Origin: Ectocarpus siliculosus
Lineage: Eukaryota > Sar > Phaeophyceae > Ectocarpales > Ectocarpaceae
DNA length: 45,147 nt
NCBI GenBank assembly: GCA_000310025.1
Contig: FN649738.1
Location: forward strand, 748,544-793,690
Direction of reading: 5' to 3'
Part shown: in pieces, positions 11,009-22,627 of the stretch
Layout of the letters: every line of letters begins with the position of its first letter
Position numbering within the stretch: position 1 is the first letter of the stretch
Position numbers and translations under genes: made by a program
Notes under the pieces: generated by a model
The model's input: only the letters and a program-made list of their open reading frames with translations
What the model was told of the DNA's origin: nothing
Database searches by the model: none

Positions 11009-12932
11009 AACGGTCAACGGTTTCATCATGTTTCTTGCACGCGATTTCCAGCGCACGTTTGGGTTTCCCATGTAGGCAGGCGTCGTCTCACTGGGTTCTC
11101 GAGGCCTCGAGAAGATCACGCGAGAGGTTTTGTCGCTGGCGGGGGACATCAGGAAGAAGGCCACGTAATAACTCAGGGTTTCCAATCGGCCGTGCCTTGT
11201 CGGTGTGGGAATGTCGGCAGAGTAAGTATGGAGCGGAGGCGGGCGGTTATACGGCAGCGGCGAGGCAATACCCATCACCGCATTAAAAGGTCATCCCAAG
11301 TAACACGTGGTTTGCGATATGGGAGGCATTGCGTCCGGCATGTTGTGTGGACGGACGGTGTATCTCTGTGCGTTCAGCACGGCGGAGGGTCGACGCTTGA
11401 GCCCCGAGAAAGCAACCAACCAGCTGTTCTTGTAACGTGGTAAAAAAAAACAAAAAAAAAAAACAGCTGTTCTTGAAACGTGGTGACGGGGCCTTTCATG
11501 TTGGCTGTCGGGAATTGCATATGCTGCCGTAGAGTATTAAGGTTGGGAACACCAACGACCAAACGTAAAGGACGCGGAGTCCCACGAGAAGACTGGAGGC
11601 ATTCGTGTACCCCAAGAACTTTCCAAGAACTCTCCATTAACGTTCCAAGAGCTCTCCAACTAAGAGGCGAAACAGACAGGAACACCCACCCCGGTCAGAT
11701 TGAAAATTGTTGGGGGGGCGGCGAGGACACAGCTAACACGTCAAGCCGCGCCATGTGCCCGTTGCTTAAAAGGTGATGGTGTGCAGAGAGGGGACAACCG
11801 GCCGTCATTGTATCTGGGTTTCAGCTGTTGTTGCCCTTCTGTCGAACGACGCTTGGCGGTGACTTTGTACATACAGCGCTAGGAAATAAAAATCCCGAGG
11901 CACAGGAAAGGGCTTCAGTCGCAGCAGCATGCACCACATTCAAGGGGCCTGCTGTCTTTAGAAAACCACCTTGGGTGGTGGAGCACTCACAGAGACCTCC
12001 GTTTCCCAAGCAAACGATCAGCTGTGCGGCAAGTCTCGATGGTGCCCGCTATCCTTTGTCCCGGCACTTCCACCCCGGGCACAACACCCAATCTCCGAAA
12101 GTAATGGGCTTGCGATGCTTCCAGAAAATATATGCCGAAAGGTGCAAATACAGACTGAACAACGTCCAGCAAAAAGAGAACACAAAAAAATACAAAAGAA
12201 ACACATTTCCTCTGTGACATGATGTCCTCCAAAATCCAACAAAAATCCCGCACAAGAAATGGTGAAAAAAATCCCCTAGACACTGCTCAAGACGGCAGCA
12301 GAAACCTACCCTTGCTTCCCAAAAGTTCAAGCCCCCAAGGCGGCATGTCATCTATCATGATCTTGAACTAGTGACAGAAGAATCTCGACCACGTGCTAAG
12401 CAAAAATGCCACGCTTAATTCGTGTTTCGCGTGTGAAAACAAAACGTACCGAGGAGTGGTCAACTTGACGGTAGTCCTGGAAAAGCGCAAAGGTCTTCCC
12501 GAAAACCAAAACAACTAAAACAAATCTCTGGAATATTCTTCCCGAGAAACACGTCAACCAAAAAAACACGCAAGAAAAATTACAGGTTTGCACAGCGCAT
12601 CACTTGTGCACGTCCATGTCGTCACTGGTTAAGCTGCCAGGAGATGTCCTCCGGCTTTGTACACCTTCACTCTCGGGCAACGGACTACTACCTACCCCCA
12701 TGAATTAAGAGCTAGGTGCCTCCGTAGGAGAAAGTATCGCGCTCCTCGCTGTCACCGCGGAGCTCCGTCGAACCGATTCCGAACCGTTGGCCCTATCACA
12801 CACGTTCCCTTGCACACAGCAGGGGATTAAAGGGTTTGACTGCATCTCCTAATGTACAGGAGTGGTTGGTTGACTACGTAGTTCAACGCCAGATCATGTA
12901 CTCGCAAACTGTACAGGGCGGGCCAACGCAAA
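11009..12932. other. Convergent intergenic spacer without a gene
   Basis: This spacer lies between the 3' ends of the plus-strand cyclophilin-SYF2 gene and the minus-strand FNxP gene. It should contain both 3' UTRs. It holds an A-rich insertion between direct repeats (11421-11484), a 22-base imperfect direct repeat near 11610-11660 and A-rich stretches around 12170-12270. No open frame shows a domain. Confidence 0.55.
11421..11484. repeat. A-rich tract flanked by 21-base direct repeats
   Basis: The sequence CAGCTGTTCTTGTAACGTGG at 11421 recurs with one change at 11464 (A for T). Between the copies is only a tract of A with a single T and C. The layout resembles a target-site duplication around a poly(A) tail, as left by an extremely truncated retroposon, though slippage or a simple duplication is possible. 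Confidence 0.7.
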
Positions 12933-13043
12933 CGACAAACCGTGACACCCGTTCATCACGACAAACCGTGACACCCGTTCATCACGACAAACCGTGACAC
13001 CCGTTCATCACGACAAACCGTGACACCCGTTCATCACGACAAA
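12933..13043. repeat. 26-base tandem repeat, four exact copies
   Basis: The unit CGACAAACCGTGACACCCGT plus TTCATCA-type tail (26 bases in all) repeats four times without error at 12933, 12959, 12985 and 13011, followed by a 7-base partial copy. It lies about 70 bases past the stop codon of the minus-strand FNxP gene, so it is probably transcribed in that gene's 3' UTR or sits just beyond it. Confidence 0.92.
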
Positions 13044-13111
13044 GGCCTTCCCAATCAGTCACACTCCAGCTCTCCTACACCATCCATCTATCGGCGAGAA
13101 ACTGGACCAGG

Positions 13112-15767
13112 TTAACTGCTGTCCTCTCCGCCGCCTTCTACACGTCTGTAGGTGTCCACGAACTCTACCCTATCCAGGCCCGGAGGAAACACAACCCCGG
13201 CCTCCATGTTACGGTCGAAGTCGCTCCCCAGCTTCAACGTCGTCAGCGATTCGGGCCAAACTACGTTGCAGATGGGGTTGTTGAATTCCTCGCCGAACAC
13301 TAGACAGCGCACGCTGTGGGGCCACGACACTTGCTCGATCTCCTGGTTGAAACACTTCCCGAAGCGGCAATCCAGCAGGCCGTCGGGAAGCCTTATCCCG
13401 GCCAGCGGCTTGTTGAAGCTATCCCCAAACGTCAGCTTCTTGAGCGATGCGGGCCAGACCGCAGCGGCTACCGGCTGATCAAACTGCACGCCGAAGTAAA
13501 TCTCCTCCAGCCCCGGCGGAAAATCGACGCCCTCCACGGCACGGTTGAACTCCTCGCCGAACACCAGCCTCGTAAGTCCACTCGGCAAAACGACATCAAG
13601 GAACGGACGGTTGAAGGCGAACCCTAGCTCAAGCGTCTCCAAATCTTCAGGAAAGCCGGCAACGGCGATGCTTTGGTCGAAGCAAGCCCCGAACTTGACC
13701 TTTCTCAGGGCCGGAGGCCATTCAACTCCCTCAACGTTTTGGTTGAACCCGCGACCGAACGATATCTGCGCGCGCGTGAGCATGTGTGTGACGGACGGCA
13801 ACGAAGAAGGCAAGATTCACGAGCACAACAGCGATGGGGAGGATGAGGTTAAGGGACTACCACACACACAATGGTACCTTCACGAGTGCGGTTCAGGTTT
13901 GGGTACCGCGGGGAGTGATGACGGTCAGGATGCAGTTTGCGTCGCTCAAAACCATTTGCTGTACAGGCCCGGACACGGACACGAACGCCCGATCGGCACC
14001 TCCCCCCTTGCGCGCGTTCCAGACTTTTTCGTGAGGTGCCCCCCCGCCCCGCCATGAGTTGAAAAATCTTGGGATCACCCTACCCCCCCACCCCCCCCCA
14101 CCCCGCACCTCCCTGCGTTCTTCTCTCGCAGCCGCCGCATTTTTGGGCTACGGTCAAATCTGTAGCCGCAGGTACACCACATAGTAATTGCTCTTGAGCC
14201 CTATGGTGGTGACTATCGACAACCGTAGCGGGCGGCCTCTCACCTCTTCCATCCCCCGAGGCCACTCCACGTCTTCGACAGGCAAGTTGTAGCAGTCCCC
14301 TAGGGACAGATGCTTGAGCGTGGCCGGCCACTTCTTTGCGGCGGTTCGGATGGACCGGTTGAAGAAAAACCCGAAAGTCAGACGAGCCAGCCGCTGCGGC
14401 CATTGGATGCCTTCAAGAGGCTGGTTGAAGTCCCTCCCCAGGGCAAGGGTCGTGAGAGTGTCCGGGAAGCGTACTCCGGCCAGGGGGCGGTCAAACCAGC
14501 TCCCGAACGTGAGGACCTGCGTGCGTAGGTTGCCCCCCAAGGCAGCACAATCATTGCAGGGAGGCTGTAGTTGGGAAAGTCGCTTTGCGCCCCCTCCCTT
14601 GTCGGTGGTCTGTTTCGAGCACACTGCCCAAACGTTCAAGCTAAGAAGGTGGTACACTACAGTACTGCTGCGGGATTCTCCTGGCTGTCCAGTTTCGCCC
14701 CCGAAGTGTACAAAACATCGCGTGTGTACTAAAGTAGGTCCTTCCTTTCGGCCCTTGCGGAATCACTAGGCTCTACGCCATCGGTAATTTCTCCAATACC
14801 ACGGGACGGCAGTGTCCCTACGGAATGATGCATACGGCTTTGCCTCCTACCCCACCCCACTCATTCCTCCTTTTCGTACCTCTAGCTCCGGAGGCCACTG
14901 TACGCCTAGAACCGGCTGATTGAAGTTACAGCCGAAGGTGAGCTTCTTGAGCGACTGCGGCCACGTTACGTCGTCGATCGTCCTGTTAAACCTATCGGAT
15001 AAAAACATAATGGCGCCACCACGTATTGTAGCAGCCGGGGTCAGTTTCACACACCGGCTTCTGCTGTGGCAAGAAACACAGCACTTTGCGTCTTTCGTGT
15101 GTATACGTATGCCGCAATTGATGGAGTCAGCGCACCCCCGTGCGGTCGTTTTCTTAACATTTTCGCCATTTAATACTTGCATCGAACCCCTGTGCGATGA
15201 CTCCGGACCGTGCGGACCCCGAACGGGGTTCTATTCTTCCATCTACTGCTGTACAAGGATATCTACATGTACTTTGCCCAACCACCAAATACGCAACTCC
15301 CACCATCCCAATTGCACGCACCTCCGCCAAAATACTATCGAACTCAGGGTCGGGGGCCAGGGCACCCCTTTCAGGTCTCCGCAAAACTCCGTCCCAAGCA
15401 CAAGCCCGACCAACTCGACCGGCAGCGCCCAGCCAGGCTTGAGGTCGAACTCCGACCGATCGTACAGCACGCGGACAACGCGGGGCAAGATAATGCTGCG
15501 GCTAACTCTGCCGTGGCCGCCACCCGCGAACTTGTCTTGGTACACCCTCCTCGGAGTCTTGCGAGCTATCCTCAGCCGGAAGTTCGCGACCTCGCGGCAG
15601 CTTCGGAGCGTCTCCACAGATGCCACCTGCAAGGATATCGTCCGCGCGACCCATCCGGAAGCGATGACTACCCGTAGAGCTCCCAGTGTTGTCGCCGCGG
15701 TTCCTCCTGCAGTATCGGCAGCAGTACTATCCTGCCCATCTTCAACACGTGGTACACCAGAAGCCAT
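13112..15767 (-). CDS. FNxP-type leucine-rich-repeat solenoid protein
   Basis: Four minus-strand exons join in phase: 15767-15322, 14991-14880, 14516-14244 and 13765-13112, giving 494 residues and TAA. ATG 15767 is the first in an open frame. Residues 1 to about 100 are unassigned and start with a Gly/Ala/Thr-rich stretch. From about residue 105 to the end run some 17 units of 22-23 residues with the pattern FN(Q/R)P(L/V)..V.WP..L..L.FG; clear examples are FNQPVLGVQWPPELEVLTFG and FNRAVEGVDFPPGLEEIYFG. This is the FNIP/FNxP class of leucine-rich repeat, expected to form a curved protein-binding solenoid. There is no signal peptide, membrane segment or catalytic domain, so it is probably a cytosolic or nuclear binding protein of unknown partner. 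Introns 2 and 3 both fall at the same place in the repeat. Confidence 0.87.
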
Positions 15768-15887
15768 GTTCGAACTACCAGCCTCTGTCAAGGTAGATGA
15801 GATGCTCGACGCAACACAAGTCTGAAGCGAACTGCAGTGACCGTGGGTGGGTGTGCGGAGGACATAATACTCTCCTGAGAACCTGCG

Positions 15888-15975
15888 CAAATATTTGTCT
15901 GGAGGCAAATACTGCCCTGGACAAATACACGCAACTATTATTTGTATTTGTTAGTTGTATTTGTACACGGTGTGT
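15888..15975 (-). promoter_or_regulatory. AT-rich cluster of ATTTGT(A) motifs upstream of FNxP gene
   Basis: In about 90 bases the hexamer ATTTGT or its complement ACAAAT occurs at least six times (for example TTATTTGTATTTGTTAG and TTGTATTTGTAC). It starts some 120 bases upstream of the FNxP start codon in an otherwise GC-balanced region. A promoter or nucleosome-poor element is a guess from position and composition only. Confidence 0.35.
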
Positions 15976-16410
15976 AAAATGTCAAACACGTGCAGCGGCC
16001 CCGTGAATAGAGTGGGCTGTGGGCTGCTTCCTCCGGTTTTCGAGCCCCCGAAAACAAGTTGAGTCAAGTTCTAGCAAGTCGCAACAAACCAACTCTAATC
16101 CCCTGCACAACCGCAAAAACGCCCGCACACCTCGTCTACCCCTACAAGATAATGAAGATTGCCGGCGGATTGTTGGTCCTGGGTCTACTGAAGACCATCA
16201 CGGCGTGGCAATCGGGCAGGTTTGCCCATTGGGTTTTTGTTTCGCACTGCATCCGCATACGTTTTTAATCAAAATATCAAAATCTACAACTGTTGTGCAA
16301 CACGACGACGCTGAATCCATGTACTGCATATGCCCGCCCTCTTGCAACACTTGTACGCAGCCAAGACACGCGCAGAGAGAGACGCACACACACAGAAGAC
16401 GGGGGGGTAG

Positions 16411-16412
<2 letters not shown>

Positions 16413-16454
<42 letters not shown>
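16413..16454. repeat. (GA)n microsatellite
   Basis: An uninterrupted run of 21 GA units in the spacer between the FNxP and VOC genes. It is a simple repeat. Confidence 0.95.
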
Positions 16455-16457
<3 letters not shown>

Positions 16458-17964
16458 GCGCTACCGTAGCTCGTTGTGTTTATGTGTGTACGGTGTGGCA
16501 TCGATACAGCAGTAGCAATGCATGAAACCCCATTCCTAACAAGCTAACAAGCGCATCATTTGTGTGCGACGGATCCTCGCCTTGCTGACATTATTTCCGG
16601 ACATGAAATGTAGATTATCAAACCGTGCCGCAATATTAGGGGTATTAGGAGTGGGACACTAACTGATCACTGGAGGGGTTGATCCCTCAACCTGCTGGAG
16701 CAGCTGTTGTGGATATTTGGGGTGTAGTGGGCATAGACTACATTGCACACGGTCGTAGGAAACAGTCTCAGGGACAGGTGGGGGAGGAGAGAAGGAAAAA
16801 CTGCACATACATGAACGGGCAGGGAGACGGGTGCATGGGACTGCTGTGAACAAGACGTTGCCAACTCAGGGTACACCCGGCGTGGCGATGGCACGCCCCT
16901 CTCTGTGCTGGCAAGCTGGCCTATTGTAGCATCTCTCTCCTCGCGACGGGGTGAAAACACTTCAATACCCCGCGCTTACCCCGCTACACGCATGCACACC
17001 AGGAGTTGCGTTCCGCAGAACGGTGCGGTGGGAACATTGCTTCCCCAGTTCCACACAGAACCGAGCTTGTGGGTGGTGTTTCGCTCTTTATAAAGGAGAT
17101 GGGAGTATATACGTATACAATGTTGCGTAGGAAACAAACCTAAACCTCACACAGGCATGTTTTTTCAAACAGAAAAGCAGCAGCTCTATGTGGTTGTATT
17201 CAATCCGAGGAACGCAACCCCTGCCACCTGTTATCACCCCGTAAGACGCAAGTCCTAACTTCCATGTGGATGCTCCGCACCATCCCAAGATATTGCCCAT
17301 GCCGCTCGGGCGAATCCACTACTGTTCGGGGGGGTTGTACGTCTGCAGATGATGTGCATATAAACCTGTCTTCGATGGAGAAGTATGGGGATAACATTCA
17401 GGCAACGACAGGGAAAAAAAGGTCAATAACATGAAGCAGGGTGGGTCCCCGTGCCGTAGCAGGAGGCCCTATCTACTTTCCTAGGTTCACGTCGCGTTTT
17501 GACGCTCCTCTCTTTTCCGAGCTCCCAGCCATGCGATCCTCTCTATTTCTAGGACAGAAAAAGGTTCTCTCACTACAGGCGCCTAGAGGCGAAAAATGTC
17601 AATAAATATCGCACATGAATTGGTTTTTGGTCAGCGAAGGCTGGCCTGAAGTATAGGTGCCCTGGCCTGGGAGGCGGGCGGAGCCACCTTGTATATTCTA
17701 ACAACAGCTGCAGTTTTTTGTTGTATTCCGTGTGCATGCGTCATCTGCATCTGCCACCTACAGTAGTGCCGGAAATGGGGTGTCTCCCAAGCGTGTGCGC
17801 GAAAACAAATCGGGACACATCCCCCCCCCGAGAGGGAGAACATTACGAATTTGTTCCTCGAATCACCGAAAAAATGTGACCAGTTCGGTGAGCATTGGCG
17901 GCTTTCGGACTTTCGTAACCAAGATAACATGCCCATTCCCTCTTTTCCCACCACCGCCTCGCAG

Positions 17965-20301
17965 CCTGAGACCTTTCCACCACGCGTTCCCTGTCCACGA
18001 TCTACCTCTGGCGAAGAAGTTTTACGGCGAGGTGAGTTGATAGCAGGAGGGTCATCGTCCCCACCCTTAATTCCGCTTCCGCCTTGCCAGACGACACAAA
18101 AACAAATAATGACACAACGAATTCATCATGTGGCTCACTTTCTCAATGCAACTTGCTAGGAGATATTGATGACATCAAAGAAGGATTCCGCACCATGTGT
18201 TCAGAGTTTTTTTTTATGTCGGATTTCTCCACAACTAGGAGGGTGCGAACACCAACCGATACCTGTCAGGAATGCCTTCGGTGAGATGTTTCCAAAACTA
18301 CCCTTTTCGGCAGTGGTACCCCCCTGGTTGTGGAGAAATACGCTACAACAAAACACTGACACGGGGGTGTCGTCTCTCCGATAATTACGGTAGTGCTGAA
18401 GAAACGTTCGTTTCTCAAGCCTCTGTTTCAGTTCAAGTCTAGTGCCCAGCTGCATGGGTGCCGGGTGACGTACATGTGTTCAGAGTTTGACGTAGGAGGA
18501 GGTGCCCACAGGAGGCACGCCATGTGGACAGAAAAAGTGAGGGACCCCTCCCCACGGTGTCCCATGCTTCTCGCCCTGGCGTTTTTTTCACACACAAATC
18601 CGGCAGGTACTCGGGCTGTCCGAAGGCCGTTCTTCCCTGAAGTGGCAGGACTATTCCCTGGACGGGCACCAAATCGTTTGCCATTTGGTTTCGAAGGACT
18701 ACCGCTGCCAAGACTACGTCAACCCCGTGGGTGAGACCTCCCGTACCGAGTTTCAGAGTCAGCACTCGGTATACCTATCATTGTGTTTACACTCCACGCA
18801 TGCATGGCGAGTGTCCGTCCGTGATGGGGGTGTTGGAGTGCGTCGGTGGTGATGAAGATGTCCGTCAGAAGGAGTCAAGTGAGGGTTGATGGCCTGCTCC
18901 CCACAGGCATCAATGCTGCTACTTCGAGAAGCCACGCCCCCCCCCTAAATCATGACGACATCGGTTGTACCTCTAACCGCTTCGACCCATTAGGTGTATG
19001 TACATGTCTCGTCAACGACAGTGCACTTCGGCTGTGCAACTGTTTTTAGCGGTTGGACCGTAGGCCCGTCGAATGCTTCTCAACATCGCCGAGGGGGGGG
19101 CGAGCTCCAGACCAAGCCGTCGGCGTGTGATACACGAACTCTCGCCACAACCGGTGTAGTTTGACTAGTCCGTTTTGAGGGCTCTCCTGCTAAGACATGG
19201 CCACCACAGACCACGTGAAGCTACCTTAGGTCTATGGTGTGTTTTCCTTCGACCAGTGCACATTGCAAGTCCGTTCCACTCCATTGTGCATCGTATGCAC
19301 GAGGCCAACATTCCCTCGCTCGTGCTTTTCTTTGGGAACAGATGGTGACAGGGTTCCAGTACCGCACACCGGGCTCGCCATGACCGTGGAACAGTTCCAT
19401 CAATTCGCCGGCAGACTCCGCAAACATGGCGTCGAATTTGTCGTCGAGCCTCATCTCCGGTTCAAGGTATGCATACGACTCGCACAAGTACCGTAGGTGA
19501 CACAAGATACCACACCCCCTGGACGACTTTTGAAAGCTCGAGTACTACACGACGACGAAGATGCGTAAAGGCAGCGAGACGTTGTCGGAAAGCTCTCGAC
19601 GAGACGGTTCCCACACCACGACTTGCGTAACGCAATTCTTGCGTGCTGTGGAGAAACCGAGCTTTGAAAATTGGTCCAGGGGGTGTGGTATCTTGTGTCA
19701 CGTACGGCACGCCCACGCGTTGATACACTCCCACATCATCGAACCCTGCCCACGGTGTAGGGGTGCCTCTGTGTTTGTGACTTCGCAAGTATTTAGTACA
19801 TGGCCAACCGAACCCAACATTCGGCGTGCAGATACTGTTTCGCAGTGCGTGCATCGTGGTCTGGCTCACAAGGTGACTCTGCTTCTGTTTACGCGCAATA
19901 ATGTCGAGGTCCTGTTTTGTAGTACAACTGGAACTTTTTCAACGCCCCCCCCCCCGCCCTCCGCCACGCACACGTATGTACTTAAGTTACTATAGGCCAA
20001 GCTAAGCGACAGGTAGGACGTCCGTGTCCTCTCCTCGGAGTATATGTGTAGAAGTGTCTCCATGTAGGGTGATGATGCTTGTAGTCTGTCGGCGTAATCG
20101 TGCGCCTTTTTCTTCTTGATCTCGCAGGACCAACCCGGCGAGCAGTGGACAATGTTCTTCAAAGACCCGTCCGGCAACAACCTAGAGTTCAAGGCCATGA
20201 CGAACCCGGACAACCTGTTCGCAAGATACAACGTTGACGAGTTCGATTATGGGGCCGGAGGCGACAGTGATGACGTCGACGCGGGGCAGAAGGAGCTGTA
20301 G
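17965..20301 (+). CDS. VOC-superfamily (glyoxalase/bleomycin-resistance/dioxygenase) protein, first exon missing
   Basis: Four exons join in phase: 17965-18031, 18607-18730, 19342-19466 and 20128-20301 (TAG). Together they give about 163 residues, the usual single-chain VOC size, so only a very short 5' exon carrying the ATG is missing (it must end with two bases of a codon). Sequence signs are [19 protein letters not shown] (first beta strand, with metal-ligand His), [43 protein letters not shown] (second His) and [20 protein letters not shown] (Glu ligand). The three ligands form the H..H..E metal site of the fold. The family spans extradiol dioxygenases, glyoxalase I and resistance proteins; the substrate cannot be told here. 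The C terminus has an acidic tail ([10 protein letters not shown]). No targeting signal is visible, but the N terminus is incomplete. The third intron carries a short inverted-repeat element. Confidence 0.88.
19491..19707. mobile_element. Short inverted-repeat (MITE-like) element, copy 1
   Basis: Two arms of about 50 bases, 19491-19540 and 19658-19707, are near-perfect reverse complements. The core is GATACCACACCCCCTGGAC in the left arm and its complement in the right. The total is about 217 bases with no coding capacity. It lies in the third intron of the VOC gene and is related in arms and interior to copy 2 in the kinase gene. Non-autonomous DNA transposon is the simplest reading. A clear target-site duplication was not established. 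Confidence 0.72.
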
Positions 20302-22170
20302 GCAGAGTGTCTCCTGTCAATATAGAGGCTCATCGTCAATGGGGCACAACAAACTACGATGGTCTCTACACCGGCGATACAGGATGGAGTTGGTGGCATG
20401 TGGCGACGGACGGGGAAAAGCGTCGAACTTGATGACAAGGAAATACGACAGCAGTAGCCAATCGTGGTGCCCATGCCAACAAACGCAAGGGCGTTTGTTT
20501 TCTCAGGCCAAAACCGATCCTCTTGCTTGCCGGCACTCCCGAGAAGCGGAGTGACATGTACATTATACTGTAGGAGAGAAGCCTCTTGTGGAAAGCTAAC
20601 GAAGCTTGCCTCTGTATATAGTAGCCCTGGAGTGTTTGTTGAGGTGGCTTGAATGCGATCGTAGGCACCGGCGAACATAGACCGGTTTGAGTGATTTGGG
20701 TTGGGGGGCAACGATGTTGGACGTATGTAGTCCTGCTTTGTTCGCGTGTAGATATTGTAGTGTAACAGCAGCGTCTGTTCTTGTGTTGTGTGTCCAAGCG
20801 TGTAATCAGCAATTATGCAGTCTGAAATTCGTCAAGCACACGGCGAACTCGGATGGAAAAACCGCTCTCTGTTATTATGGTGTAGTTTTACTGCACAATG
20901 AGGGAACGGACCGGCTGAATCCTTTTCGCGAATAAAGTCAAGGCAAGCAAGCACCACAGGTTAACAAAGACAAAGTCCTGTCTGGACAGCACTGGTGGTG
21001 ACATGCGCACGGGAAACACCAAGGCTTGCAGGAATAATAATGCTCAAACTCGATGTATTTTTTTGTGCTGCTTGTGGTTCGAATCGCTGAACTGCTGTAC
21101 AAGTGCGAATGTGTGGCGTATAGCGTACCCCACGGACATCTAGAATTATGAGTGGGTTTTAACCCCCTTTCCGTATTTGTTGGCCTAGCATTCTGTGGCG
21201 GGACAATGCTGAAATGCCCCACAAGGTAAGAATTTACATTGTGAAGCTTGTCACCAGCGGAGTTTTGCATTGTTGGACTGTATGTTAGTTAGTGTAGACG
21301 AAGTATTTGCAGTTTTTCGCTTAATGCAAAGGGGAAGACATGTCTACCAGCACATGTCGGTTGTTCGCATTCTGTGCTAAACAAACTTGCAGCAGTGTGC
21401 TAAACAACCTCACAGCAGCTGCGGTACAGTGATACAGCAGTATGTATGCCATGGTCTGCTACATACTTACATGCCATACTATTGTACTGCTGTACAGCCG
21501 TATCCAACCACAGCAATATATATATCTTCGTTGTTCGCGAGCGCACATTCTCTGGAAATAATCAAGAAGACAAAACCGCAGGTTTCATCAACCGAGTCCC
21601 GTGCACTGCTGTATCGCACTACTGCTGTGGTGTAGGGAGGGCAGAGGGCAAGAGCATGTGGGTGGGTGGGACCGGGGACACTCAAGAAGGTATCCCGCAT
21701 ATCCAACACGCGGCAAATATGAAAAACCATTTTTTTTTTTTTCCTCCAAGTTGTCAATTTTGTCCCTCCTTTGGCCCGCGCTTGATCCGCACACATGTGT
21801 GGAGGGAGAGCTTACCGGCTGCTCCGCTCCATTCTAACGAGCAGCATGGCGCACATGGGGTGAGTTCACCGATCTGTGCTGACTGCTGACTGCCGTCACC
21901 ATCATGCCACAGCAATGGCATCCTGAGCCGCGTGTAGTCTACACCGCAACACGCACGTCAGGGTCTAGACTAATGGTTTGTTACAGCAGTCTGTACCTGG
22001 TTTATGGATTTACGCATATTCTGCCACCCAGCAGGGCATGAAGGCACACCGCTGTGTCTGGCTCAGCTCTCGCACCCAGCCCGCCTGCCTTGCTGACGGC
22101 ACCCCTCTCGTTCCTGCTCTCTCTTGTGTCCTCGTTTCACGCTTTGTTGTTGTGTTTGGAAAAAAAAAAG
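20302..22170. other. Spacer after VOC gene, no supported gene
   Basis: This holds the VOC 3' UTR and about 1.5 kb of unassigned DNA. Several copies of a TACAGCAGTA/TACTGCTGTA motif occur (21432, 21484, 21606, 21622). A tiny possible first exon, MAHMG at 21846 followed by a GTGAGT donor, could belong to the candidate exons further right. No domain was recognised. Confidence 0.45.
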
Positions 22171-22179
22171 GCACGGGCC

Positions 22180-22334
22180 GCAACCTCGACAGCAGCACGG
22201 GCTTCTGCCAGCTCAACCAGAGGTAGTCCCGCCGGAGCCGGTGCTTGCGGACTGTACCCTCACAAGGATGATGATCGCCGCCAACAGCCCGGACGGGACG
22301 CCTGAGCCGCACGACGTTGTTGTGGCCGACGAGA
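22180..22334 (+). CDS. Candidate coding exon, unrecognised
   Basis: A protein-like open stretch reads PVLADCTLTRMMIAANSPDG and then PEPHDVVVADER before a weak donor (AG then GTTTGT). It is preceded by A-rich and pyrimidine-rich DNA that could hold an acceptor. Composition is more coding-like than the flanks (acidic, few low-complexity residues). I do not recognise the protein. Its end phase does not fit the next candidate exon, so the two are not proven to be one gene. It could also be an upstream exon of the kinase, but I found no phase-consistent path. Confidence 0.3.
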
Positions 22335-22550
22335 GGTTTGTGTTTTTTTCGTCGTTCACGTGCACTTGATTGATGTGGCAGACGGAGACCATATTAGACG
22401 GTGCGACCCGCGCATTACGTAATTGCCGACTCTATTGCTCTCCTCTCAACACAGCAGAGGTTTGTGCGTCGCCGTAAGGATAGGTTGTTTCTCTTACGTC
22501 CTGCATCGTGCTCCTTGTGCTTCGTTGGATTGGTACAGCAGCAGCAGACG

Positions 22551-22627
22551 AGGGTCGTGATGCCCGAATCATTGCCGACAACGCAGCAAGTGCTACAATA
22601 TGTAGCTCGCGGGCTATCCTTCTAAAG
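22551..22627 (+). CDS. Candidate coding exon, unrecognised
   Basis: After a (CAG)n acceptor the frame reads DEGRDARIIADNAASATICS then SRAILLK, ending at AAG followed by GTAACA. It looks like a helical protein segment. No family is recognised. Phase (enters at 1, leaves at 0) fits neither the candidate exon to the left nor the kinase exon to the right without another exon between. Confidence 0.3.

Larger units (their letters stand above)
15768..17964. other. Divergent spacer between FNxP gene and VOC gene
   Basis: This holds the 5' region of the minus-strand FNxP gene and the unfound first exon of the plus-strand VOC gene. Apart from the AT-rich ATTTGTA cluster and the GA repeat listed separately I see no coding exon with support. 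A possible short open start at about 17532 (MRSSLFLGQKK) ends in the wrong phase for the VOC exon. Confidence 0.5.

Noticed and set aside
12933-13043. CRISPR array
   Set aside because: The 26-base units are directly adjacent with no spacers, in a eukaryotic context; this is a simple tandem repeat.
13112-15767. Integrated giant-virus gene
   Set aside because: FNxP repeats also occur in large viruses, but this gene has three spliceosomal introns and sits among ordinary host genes with no viral hallmark gene nearby.
14920-15825. 301-codon plus-strand open frame
   Set aside because: It lies antisense to exons 1 and 2 of the FNxP gene, whose minus-strand frame shows a clear repeat domain and phase-matched splicing; the plus-strand translation has no domain.
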